Shown here piece by piece: positions 56,651-64,000 of a stretch of DNA of 64,000 nt. The position numbers and the translations under genes were made by a program. Position 1 is the first letter of the stretch. Every line of letters starts with the position of its first letter. Source of the DNA: Amphritea japonica ATCC BAA-1530 (GTDB lineage: Bacteria > Pseudomonadota > Gammaproteobacteria > Pseudomonadales > Balneatricaceae); the NCBI RefSeq assembly GCF_016592435.1, contig NZ_AP014545.1, positions 1,558,693 through 1,622,692 on the forward strand, written 5' to 3'. Under the pieces are notes generated by a model. It was not told the DNA's origin. It was given only the letters and a program-made list of their open reading frames with translations, and did no database searches.

Positions 56651-56998
56651 TTACAGAATCTCCAGTACAGATTCCGGTGGGCGACCGATACGGGCTTTGC
56701 CGTTGGTGATAACAATTGGGCGTTCTATCAACCGGGGGAACTCGGTCATTAATGTAATAATCTGAGAATCACTCAGACTGCTATCTGCCAAGTTATTTTC
56801 TTTGTATTCCGCTTCGCCCTTGCGCAGTAGTGCGCGAGGGGAAATGCCCAGTTGAGTAATGATTTCGGTGAGCTCAGCAGCCGTTGGTGGGTTTTCCAGG
56901 TAGAGCCGTACGTCCGGCGTGATATTCTGCTCTTCCAGTAAAGCAAGCGTGGTACGGGATTTGGAACAGCGTGGGTTATGATAGATTTCAACAGACAT
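56651..56998 (-). CDS. arsC: Arsenate reductase (glutaredoxin-linked ArsC)
   Basis: This 115-residue thioredoxin-fold protein has the catalytic cysteine in NPRCSKSRTTL near residue 11 and the conserved arginines in EFPRLIERPIV and KARIGRPPE. The ArsC family reduces arsenate with glutathione/glutaredoxin. No arsenite exporter or ArsR regulator is adjacent, so the physiological substrate may differ. It heads the operon arsC-wrbA-DUF2069 and diverges from yihY. Confidence 0.92.
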   Translation of the reverse strand: MSVEIYHNPRCSKSRTTLALLEEQNITPDVRLYLENPPTAAELTEIITQLGISPRALLRKGEAEYKENNLADSSLSDSQIITLMTEFPRLIERPIVITNGKARIGRPPESVLEIL

Positions 56999-57121
56999 AG
57001 AAATACCCTGTTAGTCGCGACAGATTATGATGTAAGTGCGATATTGTATACAGCTTAGCTACCCGCCAAAAGACTGGCAGGGTAATATATCTATTTAATT
57101 CGAAGATACAGGACCGTCGTG

Positions 57122-58411
57122 ATGGGCAATCATCTGCTTTCGTTTAGAGGAATATGGAATTTTATTCTCTATCTGGGTCGCCAGTTTGTTCATAATCAGG
57201 GGATACTTAACGCCTCAGCACTGACTTATACAACGCTGTTTGCCGTGGTTCCGTTGATGACGGTTTCGTATGCGATGCTGGCCGCGATTCCTTCGTTTCA
57301 GGGGGCGGGCGAGCAACTTCAGGGGCTTATCTTTGATAATTTTGTGCCTGCGACTGGCGCGGTCGTGCAGGAGTATCTGAAAAATTTTGCGGCGCAGGCC
57401 AGTAAACTGACAGCGGTGGGTCTGGTCTTTCTGTTTATCACATCGATTATGATGATGAAAAATATTGAGGGCGCGTTTAACCGTATCTGGCGGGTTAGTG
57501 AACCACGCAAAGGGATGTCCAGCTTTCTTCTCTATTGGGCAGTCTTGAGCCTCGGTCCGCTATTAATCGGCGTTGGGTTGCTGGTGAGCTCCTATATAGC
57601 CTCGCTATCCTTGTTTACCAGTGCGACAGAGCTGGTGGGCAGGGCGCGACTATTGTCGGCTTTACCGCTGGTGATGTCGGCTTCAGCTTTTACGTTACTT
57701 TATGCTGCCGTACCAAATTGTAAGGTGCCGCTCCGCAATGCTGTTATTGGTGGATTGGTTGTTGCCATTCTGTTTGAAACGGCTAAACGGGGTTTTGCGC
57801 TATTTGTAACGCAGTTTCCATCCTATGAGCTTATTTATGGCGCATTCGCAGCCGTGCCTCTGTTTCTTGTGTGGATCTTTATCTCCTGGACGATTATTTT
57901 GTTGGGGGCAGAGTTGAGCCGGGCATTGACGGTCTATCGTGATCATCGCCGGGGCAAACTACTATCCCATCTGCACACGCTGGTGGCGGTGTTGCAGCGA
58001 CTGTGGCAGGCGCAGCAACAGGGTGAGGTTTTGTCAGACAGGCAGCTACTACAGCAGGTGGAAGGGTTAGAGCAGAACGAATGGGACAGTTACAGCCAGC
58101 TTCTGCTCAACGCTTCAGTGATGAGTAGAACTGATCGTGGAGGCTATATTCTGGCCCGTGATATGGGCAATTTCACCCTGGAACAGCTGAATCAATTATT
58201 GCCCTGGCCGATGCCAGAGCCTTCGCCGGTAGAGTCGATGGCTGGCTGGCAACGACAGTTAGACCAGCGATTAGAGAGTCTGAGCCAGGTGCGCCAACAG
58301 CAGCTCGATCTGACCCTCGAAGCGCTGTTTGTTTCGAAGATCGTCCAGGGGGCAGAACAGGCGGTCCCGGGAGATCAGAATGATAGTGGGAATAAGCGAG
58401 AGGAGTCTTAA
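57122..58411 (+). CDS. yihY: YihY family inner membrane protein
   Basis: This 429-residue protein of the YihY/UPF0761 family (often mislabelled RNase BN) has six membrane helices within about residues 25-290, including LNASALTYTTLFAVVPLMTV and IYGAFAAVPLFLVWIFISW, followed by a long cytoplasmic Gln-rich C-terminal tail. The function is unknown. GTG (57119) and ATG (57122) are adjacent possible starts; AGGA is 8 nt before the ATG. It shares a 1-bp overlap with the acylphosphatase gene. Confidence 0.93.
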   Translation: MGNHLLSFRGIWNFILYLGRQFVHNQGILNASALTYTTLFAVVPLMTVSYAMLAAIPSFQGAGEQLQGLIFDNFVPATGAVVQEYLKNFAAQASKLTAVGLVFLFITSIMMMKNIEGAFNRIWRVSEPRKGMSSFLLYWAVLSLGPLLIGVGLLVSSYIASLSLFTSATELVGRARLLSALPLVMSASAFTLLYAAVPNCKVPLRNAVIGGLVVAILFETAKRGFALFVTQFPSYELIYGAFAAVPLFLVWIFISWTIILLGAELSRALTVYRDHRRGKLLSHLHTLVAVLQRLWQAQQQGEVLSDRQLLQQVEGLEQNEWDSYSQLLLNASVMSRTDRGGYILARDMGNFTLEQLNQLLPWPMPEPSPVESMAGWQRQLDQRLESLSQVRQQQLDLTLEALFVSKIVQGAEQAVPGDQNDSGNKREES

Positions 58412-58683
58412 TGATGCAGTGTTTGCATGCTTTTGTCAGTGGCCGTGTGCAGGGAGTCTGGTTTCGTCAGTCAACGGTAGAAACGGCCGTGGCGCATGGC
58501 TTGAATGGTTGGGTGCGTAATCTTGATGACGGACGGGTTGAGCTGATGGCGAAAGGTAATGAACATGGTTTGTTGCAACTTGAAGCCTGGCTCAGTATCG
58601 GGCCTAAACTGGCGACCGTCGCTGAGGTGAAAAGCGAGCGGCTTGAAAACACTGAAGAGTTTGATGGCTTTGTGATTATCTAA
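58411..58683 (+). CDS. acyP: Acylphosphatase
   Basis: This 90-residue enzyme hydrolyses acyl phosphates. The family core is SGRVQGVWFRQST with the phosphate-binding Arg, followed by LNGWVRNLDDGRVELMAKG with the catalytic Asn. It starts on the last base of the yihY stop codon (TAATG). The fold is a small ferredoxin-like alpha/beta sandwich. Confidence 0.95.
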   Translation: MMQCLHAFVSGRVQGVWFRQSTVETAVAHGLNGWVRNLDDGRVELMAKGNEHGLLQLEAWLSIGPKLATVAEVKSERLENTEEFDGFVII

Positions 58684-58686
58684 TCT

Positions 58687-59241
58687 CTAGTTTTGATAGC
58701 GCCGCTGGTTACGGTAGACCTTTTCCGGGTACCAAACTTTTCCGTAACTGCCGTTGTAGCGGGCTAATGCTTCTGTCAGGTTCCCTTTTGAACGTTTGAT
58801 ATAGTGTTTAAGAATGGTTGAGCCGTAACGAATATTGGTTTGAATGTTGGTGAGGTTGTCATCGTCACGACCGATCTCTTTTTTCCAGAACGGCATAATC
58901 TGCATCAACCCCTGTGCACCTACGACCGAGACAGCAAAGCGGTTAAACAGGCTCTCAGTATGGATCAGCCCGAGTATCAGCGATACGGGCAGCTCAACCC
59001 GCTCAGCTTCTGCATGAACGGTGCGGAGAATTTCAATCCGCTCAAGATCATTGGTTACATAGCGGTGTGTCCGCCCCGACATATCCGTTAGCCAGACTTC
59101 TGCGGCGAACCGGTCTTCAAAACTACTGCTTTGTGCAAACGCCTGTTTCAGGGCTTCCCGTAGCTCCGGATCAACTTCCTGAGCGGCAGCGAACAGCGGT
59201 AATGAAAACAGCAGGATCAGCAACGAGAGAGTTAAGCGCAT
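58687..59241 (-). CDS. Lytic murein transglycosylase (SLT family)
   Basis: This 184-residue protein has a signal peptide (residues 1-20, ending LFAAAQE) and a small SLT domain. The catalytic Glu is in LGLIHTESLFNRFAVS, followed by GAQGLMQIMPFWKKE and the later NIRYGSTILKHYIKR and ARYNGSYG motifs. It cleaves peptidoglycan glycan strands in the periplasm. There is no lipobox. It converges on the acylphosphatase gene and lies 9 bp after the small monooxygenase-like gene. Confidence 0.92.
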   Translation of the reverse strand: MRLTLSLLILLFSLPLFAAAQEVDPELREALKQAFAQSSSFEDRFAAEVWLTDMSGRTHRYVTNDLERIEILRTVHAEAERVELPVSLILGLIHTESLFNRFAVSVVGAQGLMQIMPFWKKEIGRDDDNLTNIQTNIRYGSTILKHYIKRSKGNLTEALARYNGSYGKVWYPEKVYRNQRRYQN

Positions 59242-59250
59242 TTTAATGTC

Positions 59251-59559
59251 CTAGATAACTGTTTCAAAACCTTCAAACCGGGGAGGGCCCATATAGATCT
59301 CTTTGTTAGAGCTTTTGCCCGCATTGGCATGGGCTTTACGAAAGGCATCTGAATTCAGCCAGGCGTCAAAGGCGGCCTTGTCCTGCCAAACGGCATGGGA
59401 TGACATCAGCGTGAATTCGTCATTGGTTGCGCCTTGTAGCAGGTTAAAGGAGATAAAGCCGGGAACCTGCGCCAGATGACTGTCCCGGTTTTGCCAGATC
59501 TCAATGAAGGTCTGTTCATGGCCCAGCTTAATGTGAAAGCGGTTCATTGCGATGTACAT
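59251..59559 (-). CDS. ABM-domain (antibiotic biosynthesis monooxygenase-like) protein
   Basis: This 102-residue protein has a single ABM domain: AMNRFHIKLGHEQTFIEIWQ, GFISFNLLQG, and HAVWQDKAAFDAWLNSDAF. Such dimeric ferredoxin-like proteins include small monooxygenases and heme-degrading enzymes; the C-terminal FEGFETVI is also seen in the family. The heme-binding role is uncertain. It precedes the transglycosylase gene on the same strand. Confidence 0.87.
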   Translation of the reverse strand: MYIAMNRFHIKLGHEQTFIEIWQNRDSHLAQVPGFISFNLLQGATNDEFTLMSSHAVWQDKAAFDAWLNSDAFRKAHANAGKSSNKEIYMGPPRFEGFETVI

Positions 59560-59638
59560 TGTTATATAGCTCCTTTCTGATCTGAAAGCTTAACCCAGAT
59601 CGACTAACGCTTATTGTTTAAAGTTCGCTCAGATGAGG

Positions 59639-60367
59639 CTACTTTCCGCGCAGTAGTTTAACCATCGTTATGATGCTTGGCTCTGAGGGTTTTTGCCAGC
59701 CCTGATTTTTTAGTTTTTCCAGAATTGGCTGTGCTTTAGGTTCGTCAATCATCGCCTGTAAAATCTGTCGCAATTCCGCTGTCTGGGATTTGAGCGGTGG
59801 GGCATACATCAGCAGGGGAAAGGCTTTCTGCAGATTACTACGGGCCAGGAGGTTCACGGATGTAAGGCTTAATGCTGAAAGCTGATCGATGAAGCTTTTG
59901 CTTAACAGTGCGTAAGGAAGATCACCCTGTTGCACTGCTTTGAGCAATTGAAGCCAGTTGTCTTTATATTCCATCGCAGCAGGATGAATCTGTCTCTGTG
60001 TTAGCGTAGTTAGCCCTAATCGGTTGGCGAAACTGCCTTTAATCCCACCCAGAATCTCGCCGTCGATGCCTTGCAAGTTATGCTGATTGGCCCCGGGGCC
60101 AGAGACAATCGCAACTTCTTCAAATACTCCTGTGGGCTGCATAAGAGGGGAGAAACGGTGATCTCTGATCAACTTTGGGATCTGTTCCGGGGCACAATAG
60201 ACAAGATCTGCAGAGGGTATTTGATCCTGGTATTCTTCAGTCGTTGCGCTGATGATAGGGCTAACAGACAGCCCGGAACGTTTGCTCAGATAGATAGCGA
60301 ATTCATACCAGCGTTCTGAATCACGCGCGGTATCACTGGGAGGAATCAGCAGTCGAATCTTTTCCAT
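59639..60367 (-). CDS. PhnD-like substrate-binding protein without signal peptide
   Basis: This 242-residue protein has the type 2 periplasmic-binding fold of the PhnD family (phosphonate/phosphite binding): RLLIPPSDTARDSERWYEFA, SADLVYCAPEQIPKLIRDH, GGIKGSFANRLGL and DLPYALLSKSFIDQL. It lacks a signal peptide and lipobox, and no ABC transporter gene is adjacent, so transport is unlikely; it might act as a cytoplasmic sensor or receptor. The best match is by fold only. Confidence 0.72.
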   Translation of the reverse strand: MEKIRLLIPPSDTARDSERWYEFAIYLSKRSGLSVSPIISATTEEYQDQIPSADLVYCAPEQIPKLIRDHRFSPLMQPTGVFEEVAIVSGPGANQHNLQGIDGEILGGIKGSFANRLGLTTLTQRQIHPAAMEYKDNWLQLLKAVQQGDLPYALLSKSFIDQLSALSLTSVNLLARSNLQKAFPLLMYAPPLKSQTAELRQILQAMIDEPKAQPILEKLKNQGWQKPSEPSIITMVKLLRGK

Positions 60368-60404
60368 AACGTCCGGTCTGGTTGGAAGGTCAGGGTGAAT
60401 TAAA

Positions 60405-60435
60405 ACAAAAAAAAGCAGGCCTGAGGCCTGCTTTT
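60405..60435 (-). terminator. Intrinsic terminator of proS
   Basis: AAAAGCAGGCC and GGCCTGCTTTT form an 11-bp stem with a TGA loop; the A-rich stretch on the lower-coordinate side is the U-run for minus-strand transcription, just after proS. Confidence 0.93.
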
Positions 60436-60439
60436 AATT

Positions 60440-62161
60440 TTATTGGTTTACTGTTTTGCCGATGAAGTCGTTCAGCTCAGCGATGGCGATCTCCTGTTTT
60501 TCAGGATCCCTGCGACCTTTATATTCCAGCGTGCCTGCTTCAATGCCCCGGTCTGAGATGACGATACGATGGGGTATTCCCATCAACTCCATATCGGCCA
60601 TTTTAGCGCCAGGGCCAACTTTAGGACGGTCATCCAGGATGACTTCATACCCTGCCGCTGTTAGTTCTTTGTAAAGCTTATCCGCTTGCTCGCGAACGGC
60701 GTCCGATTTCTCATATTTGAGGGCAATCAGAGCGATGCTGAATGGCGCGATTGATTCAGGCCAGATAATACCCCGGTCATCGTAGTTTTGCTCTATCGCA
60801 GAGGCCACAACCCGGGTTACACCGATACCATAACACCCCATCTCCATGACAACCGCTTTACCGTTCTCATCTAATACAGTGGCGTTTAACGCCTTAGCGT
60901 ATTGTTGGCCTAGCTGGAAAATATGGCCCACTTCGATGCCGCGTTTGATGCTGAGTGTGCCGTTGCCGCATGGGCTTGGGTCGCCTTCAACGACATTACG
61001 AATATCCGCAATCTCAGGTAGTGCAACATCACGTTCCCAGTTAATACCGAAATAGTGTTTGCCTTCGATGTTGGCGCCAGCACCAAAATCAGACATCAGT
61101 GCAACGGTACGATCAACGATACAGGGAATTGGCAAATTAACCGGACCAAGTGAGCCTGGGCCAGCGCCGATCAGTGCTTTGATAGCCTCTTCATCGGCCA
61201 TTTCCAGTGGTTCCGCAACCTGTTCAAGTTTTTCGGCTTTCAGTTCATTAAGATCATGATCACCACGTACCAGCAGCGCTATAAACTCAGCTTCGCAGGC
61301 TTCTGAGGCTTTAACAAACAGGGTCTTAATGGTTTTTTCGATGGCAAGATCGTGTTGCTCAACCAGTTGCGCAATGGTTTTTGCGTTTGGCGTATCAACC
61401 AGAGCCATCTCAGCGGTTGGGGCTGAGCGTTCACTGACAGGCGCGACCGCTTCAGCTTTTTCAATATTGGCAGCGTAATCACTGCTGTCTGAGAACGCGA
61501 TATCATCTTCACCGGAAGCGGCGAGTACATGAAACTCGTGAGATGAGTTGCCGCCAATCGAACCGTTATCGGCTAACACCGGACGGTAATCCAGGCCGAT
61601 ACGGTCAAAAATATTACAATACGTCTGGTGCATCAGATCATAAGTCTGCTGCAACGAATCCATATTGCTGTGGAAGGAATAGGCGTCCTTCATAATGAAT
61701 TCGCGAGAGCGCATGATTCCGAAGCGCGGACGAACCTCATCACGGAATTTAGTCTGAATCTGATAGAAATTCGCAGGCAGCTGTTTATAGCTCTGAATCT
61801 CATTGCGCACCAAGTCAGTGATAACTTCTTCATGGGTCGGGCCGACACAGAATTCTCGGTTATGGCGATCATGTACCCGTAGCAGCTCAGGGCCATACTT
61901 TTCCCAACGACCAGATTCCTGCCACAGTTCGGCAGGCTGGATCGCCGGCATCAATACTTCCTGGGCACCGGACTTATCCATCTCTTCACGAACAATCCGT
62001 TCTACTTTACGCAAGGTACGCAGGCCAGCGGGTAACCAGTTATACAGCCCGGAAGCGACTTTACGGACCATGCCAGAACGTAGCATCAGCTGATGGCTGA
62101 TAACTTCCGCATCGGATGGTGTTTCTTTCAGTGTTGCAATCAGAAATTGACTGGCGCGCAT
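60440..62161 (-). CDS. proS: Proline-tRNA ligase
   Basis: This 573-residue class II aminoacyl-tRNA synthetase (E. coli 572) charges tRNA-Pro. Motif 2 is in [25 protein letters not shown], shown here by its parts [10 protein letters not shown] and [10 protein letters not shown]. The YbaK-like editing insertion lies at about residues 225-410. Motif 3 is [13 protein letters not shown], and the anticodon-binding domain occupies the C-terminus from about residue 475. All motifs are present. It is a single-gene unit with a terminator at its end. Confidence 0.97.
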   Translation of the reverse strand: MRASQFLIATLKETPSDAEVISHQLMLRSGMVRKVASGLYNWLPAGLRTLRKVERIVREEMDKSGAQEVLMPAIQPAELWQESGRWEKYGPELLRVHDRHNREFCVGPTHEEVITDLVRNEIQSYKQLPANFYQIQTKFRDEVRPRFGIMRSREFIMKDAYSFHSNMDSLQQTYDLMHQTYCNIFDRIGLDYRPVLADNGSIGGNSSHEFHVLAASGEDDIAFSDSSDYAANIEKAEAVAPVSERSAPTAEMALVDTPNAKTIAQLVEQHDLAIEKTIKTLFVKASEACEAEFIALLVRGDHDLNELKAEKLEQVAEPLEMADEEAIKALIGAGPGSLGPVNLPIPCIVDRTVALMSDFGAGANIEGKHYFGINWERDVALPEIADIRNVVEGDPSPCGNGTLSIKRGIEVGHIFQLGQQYAKALNATVLDENGKAVVMEMGCYGIGVTRVVASAIEQNYDDRGIIWPESIAPFSIALIALKYEKSDAVREQADKLYKELTAAGYEVILDDRPKVGPGAKMADMELMGIPHRIVISDRGIEAGTLEYKGRRDPEKQEIAIAELNDFIGKTVNQ

Positions 62162-62263
62162 AGATTTTTTACCTGATATTCTGAACTTTAAAGACAGAGC
62201 ATTTTAGGTGGGGTCAGCCTTTTGAACAAGGGGCAGAGAGGGAAAATAGGAAATCAGTTTAAA

Positions 62264-63697
62264 TCAGTCCGCTTCTTTGCCAACACCGAGCTTTTCTAAA
62301 ATCAGAGGGGCATCAAAATGAAGCTTGCCAACAAAGCGGATCGCATGATCACCGGGGCGTCTCAGTGCGCCTGGGTTACGGATTCCCATAGGCCAGAAGA
62401 ACCAGCGCTCGGGGCGCTCTGAGCCTGCTACAAACCCTTGCCGGTTAAATGCTGAGCGGCGGATGGAGCCTGAGTTTAGTTGCAGCAGATCACTGAACGG
62501 GCGTAACTGGTATTGGTGTTGTAGCGACAATGCTGTGTCAGCCTTCTGGCTGGCGATTAACAGATGACTGTTAGACGTCAGGGAGATAAGTTGCCGACCG
62601 GGTTCGGTACGTTGTACAAAGGTGGGTTCCCGGTAGAGCTTACCTTTTTCCTGAAAGTCTTCTGTTCGGGGCAGAATGAGGCTGTACCAGCAACCGCATA
62701 GATGAATACTGTCATAGGCCAATAACTTCCCGGACTGTGTCAGGTGAACGCGAAACAGTACCGCATCATGCTGGCCAGCGAGCAGGTCAAAGCGACCTTC
62801 AGGTGCGCGTTCCGGAAACCAGATCAGGTAATTTAGTTGCAGGGTTGTCTGGTTATGATGAACGCCGTGGCTGATGTAGTTGAAGCTGACCGGTTGCTGA
62901 TCAACCTTGAGCGTATTGGCGTCCCAGTAGGGTTGCCCCGGAATATTTACCGGGAGGGTATCCGGAAGCTGCCATAGTGGTGCATGGTACTCAATGAGTG
63001 CCTGTCGCTGGGTTGTGTTAAGGGTTGGAATTCCCAGGCTGTTTACCGGCAGTTTTTGCAGATCCGGTGTCTTTGTCTGGGTGATCTGCGGTCCATAGAT
63101 AGTCCATGTACTGTGTTGCAGTGCTTCCGGTTGCCGGGATAGCCAGTGGTGTTCCTGGATGACGCCCTGTTTAAAGAGTAGAGCGGTCAGCGGATATAAT
63201 CCCAATATTCTGGCAAGCGACTGATAGTCATCATCTGTCGACTGCTGTTGCAGGAAACGTAGGGATTGATGTGGCATACCTATTTGTTGCTGAACCAGCT
63301 GTCGGCTGCAACGGTCGATGTAGTGGCCGGGGTCTGTGATCTTATATTGACGCTGCCATTGCTGTTGCTGTGCTGCCGGGAGAAGCTGGAACTCCAGTGT
63401 TAGCCCGTTGATTGCCTGCAGCGACATATAATTAAGCAGGTCAGCCAGCTGTGGTTCAGAAAGTTCATTCTGACGGATGAAGTAGTCAACTAAACGGTTG
63501 CTGCGCAACCAGGGAGCGCCGTCCACCTGTTCGCCTTGCTGGAAACCGGTATAGCTTAGACTGAGTTGCTGCATCTCCTGTAGTGCCGCAACGCAATTGT
63601 CGCCAGACAGCTGGCTTTCTGGCAGTTCCGGTTGTCGATTATAGCTGCACCCGGTCGCAATCAGGGCCGCTAGCAGGATTAATGTAAAACGATACAT
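62264..63697 (-). CDS. Large lipoprotein of unknown function
   Basis: I do not recognise this protein of about 477 residues. A type II signal peptide ends LIATGCSY, predicting lipidation of Cys17 in the chosen form. The N-terminal half is helical and very Gln-rich (QQQQWQRQY). The C-terminal half looks beta-rich, with HLCGCWYSLILPR and RPERWFFWPMGIRNPGALR. The ATG at 63697 has an AGAAG-type site and gives a compact signal; an ATG at 63709 adds four residues. It stands between proS and the divergent DUF3087 gene. No domain can be named. Confidence 0.78.
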   Translation of the reverse strand: MYRFTLILLAALIATGCSYNRQPELPESQLSGDNCVAALQEMQQLSLSYTGFQQGEQVDGAPWLRSNRLVDYFIRQNELSEPQLADLLNYMSLQAINGLTLEFQLLPAAQQQQWQRQYKITDPGHYIDRCSRQLVQQQIGMPHQSLRFLQQQSTDDDYQSLARILGLYPLTALLFKQGVIQEHHWLSRQPEALQHSTWTIYGPQITQTKTPDLQKLPVNSLGIPTLNTTQRQALIEYHAPLWQLPDTLPVNIPGQPYWDANTLKVDQQPVSFNYISHGVHHNQTTLQLNYLIWFPERAPEGRFDLLAGQHDAVLFRVHLTQSGKLLAYDSIHLCGCWYSLILPRTEDFQEKGKLYREPTFVQRTEPGRQLISLTSNSHLLIASQKADTALSLQHQYQLRPFSDLLQLNSGSIRRSAFNRQGFVAGSERPERWFFWPMGIRNPGALRRPGDHAIRFVGKLHFDAPLILEKLGVGKEAD

Positions 63698-63810
63698 CAG
63701 GCTTCTCATCGGATATTTTTATGGCGCTTACAAGATAGTTGATCTGTTACCTTGGAGCCACACCTCGTAGCGACTATAATCGCGCCATTCATTTATTCCG
63801 GTATACAGAT

Positions 63811-64000
63811 ATGCAGCTGAAAAAGATTAATAAAGAGCGGTACGCTAAACATTATAAGCAGATCATGATCGGCATTGTGATTGTGCTCATGGTGATCGCT
63901 TTATCAGTATCGACAATCTTGATCCAATTGGTCGGTAATGCTGACGGTAGTAATTTCTGGCTCAATCTGGCTGGCGTTGTCGTTGGGGGTATTGTAATTG
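63811..64000 (+). CDS. DUF3087 family membrane protein, 3' end outside the window
   Basis: The first 63 codons are visible. The N-terminus (KKINKERYAKHYKQIMIG) is followed by a hydrophobic helix (about residues 18-40), a GNADGSNFWLNLAGVVVGG segment and the start of a second helix, which fits DUF3087. The function is unknown. It diverges from the lipoprotein gene, with about 113 bp between the two starts. The rest of the gene lies beyond the window. Confidence 0.75.
   Translation, partial: MQLKKINKERYAKHYKQIMIGIVIVLMVIALSVSTILIQLVGNADGSNFWLNLAGVVVGGIVI

Noticed and set aside
56651-56998. arsC as part of an arsenic-resistance operon
   Set aside because: No arsR, arsB or acr3 nearby; the arsC-wrbA-DUF2069 order is a conserved housekeeping arrangement.

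Overview
The window is an ordinary, gene-dense chromosome segment of a gammaproteobacterium, most likely a marine Oceanospirillales member (Marinobacterium/Amphritea/Neptunomonas-like). This rests on gene content and order rather than a marker gene. gltA diverges from sdhCDAB-sucAB-lpdA-sucCD. A roughly 1600-residue NAD-glutamate dehydrogenase is followed by a DUF2835 gene, pyrD, rmf and rlmKL. A purMN block diverges from DUF2066-perM-hda, and arsC-wrbA-DUF2069 faces yihY. These neighbourhoods are shared with Pseudomonas and relatives. I see no rRNA, tRNA, CRISPR array, phage, transposase or plasmid gene.

Layout: 1-3310 holds the end of a DUF4350-MoxR-DUF58 cluster. 3369-5035 has two convergent membrane transporters (TauE/SafE and EamA). 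5170-7679 is iorBA for aryl-pyruvate oxidation. 7680-8060 is a non-coding gap with a 7-bp dyad and four copies of a 7-bp tandem repeat, next to the riboflavin synthase gene. 8751-11352 has a TIGR01777 epimerase and an isolated BatD. 11594-20768 runs from glutamate dehydrogenase to rlmKL. 21102-22310 is an ammonium transporter preceded by a sigma-54-like promoter. 23042-36069 is the TCA-cycle superlocus, with codon use typical of highly expressed genes. 36296-37461 is an unrecognised pair of overlapping lipoprotein genes. 37595-40550 holds a HlyU-family protein, a MOSC protein, an AraC regulator convergent with a LysE exporter, and a MerR regulator. 40636-43133 has a DeaD RNA helicase and a DUF3047 protein. 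43473-47388 has an alkyltransferase-like repair protein, a K+-channel-like protein, an Imm22-like protein, yfcL, DUF3108, purN and purM.

47531-53932 is a co-oriented run: DUF2066, perM, hda, an RRM-like small protein, a pseudouridine synthase, a zinc-ribbon protein, tcdA and a diguanylate cyclase. Facing it at 53951-55645 is a single gene fusing a CsdA/SufS-type cysteine desulfurase to a CsdE/SufE-type sulfur acceptor. With tcdA (csdL) close by, this forms a compact Csd module. 55649-63697 carries DUF2069, wrbA, arsC, yihY, acylphosphatase, a lytic transglycosylase, a small monooxygenase-like protein, a PhnD-like protein without signal peptide, proS and a large unknown lipoprotein. The window ends inside a DUF3087 gene.

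The physiology is aerobic and heterotrophic: a full TCA core, glutamate and aryl-pyruvate catabolism, regulated ammonium uptake, and ribosome hibernation and modification. I found no clear new multi-gene system. The best candidates for follow-up are the CsdA-CsdE fusion near tcdA, the lipoprotein pair after sucD, the Imm22-like/channel pair behind purMN, and a structured intergenic region before the atl gene.
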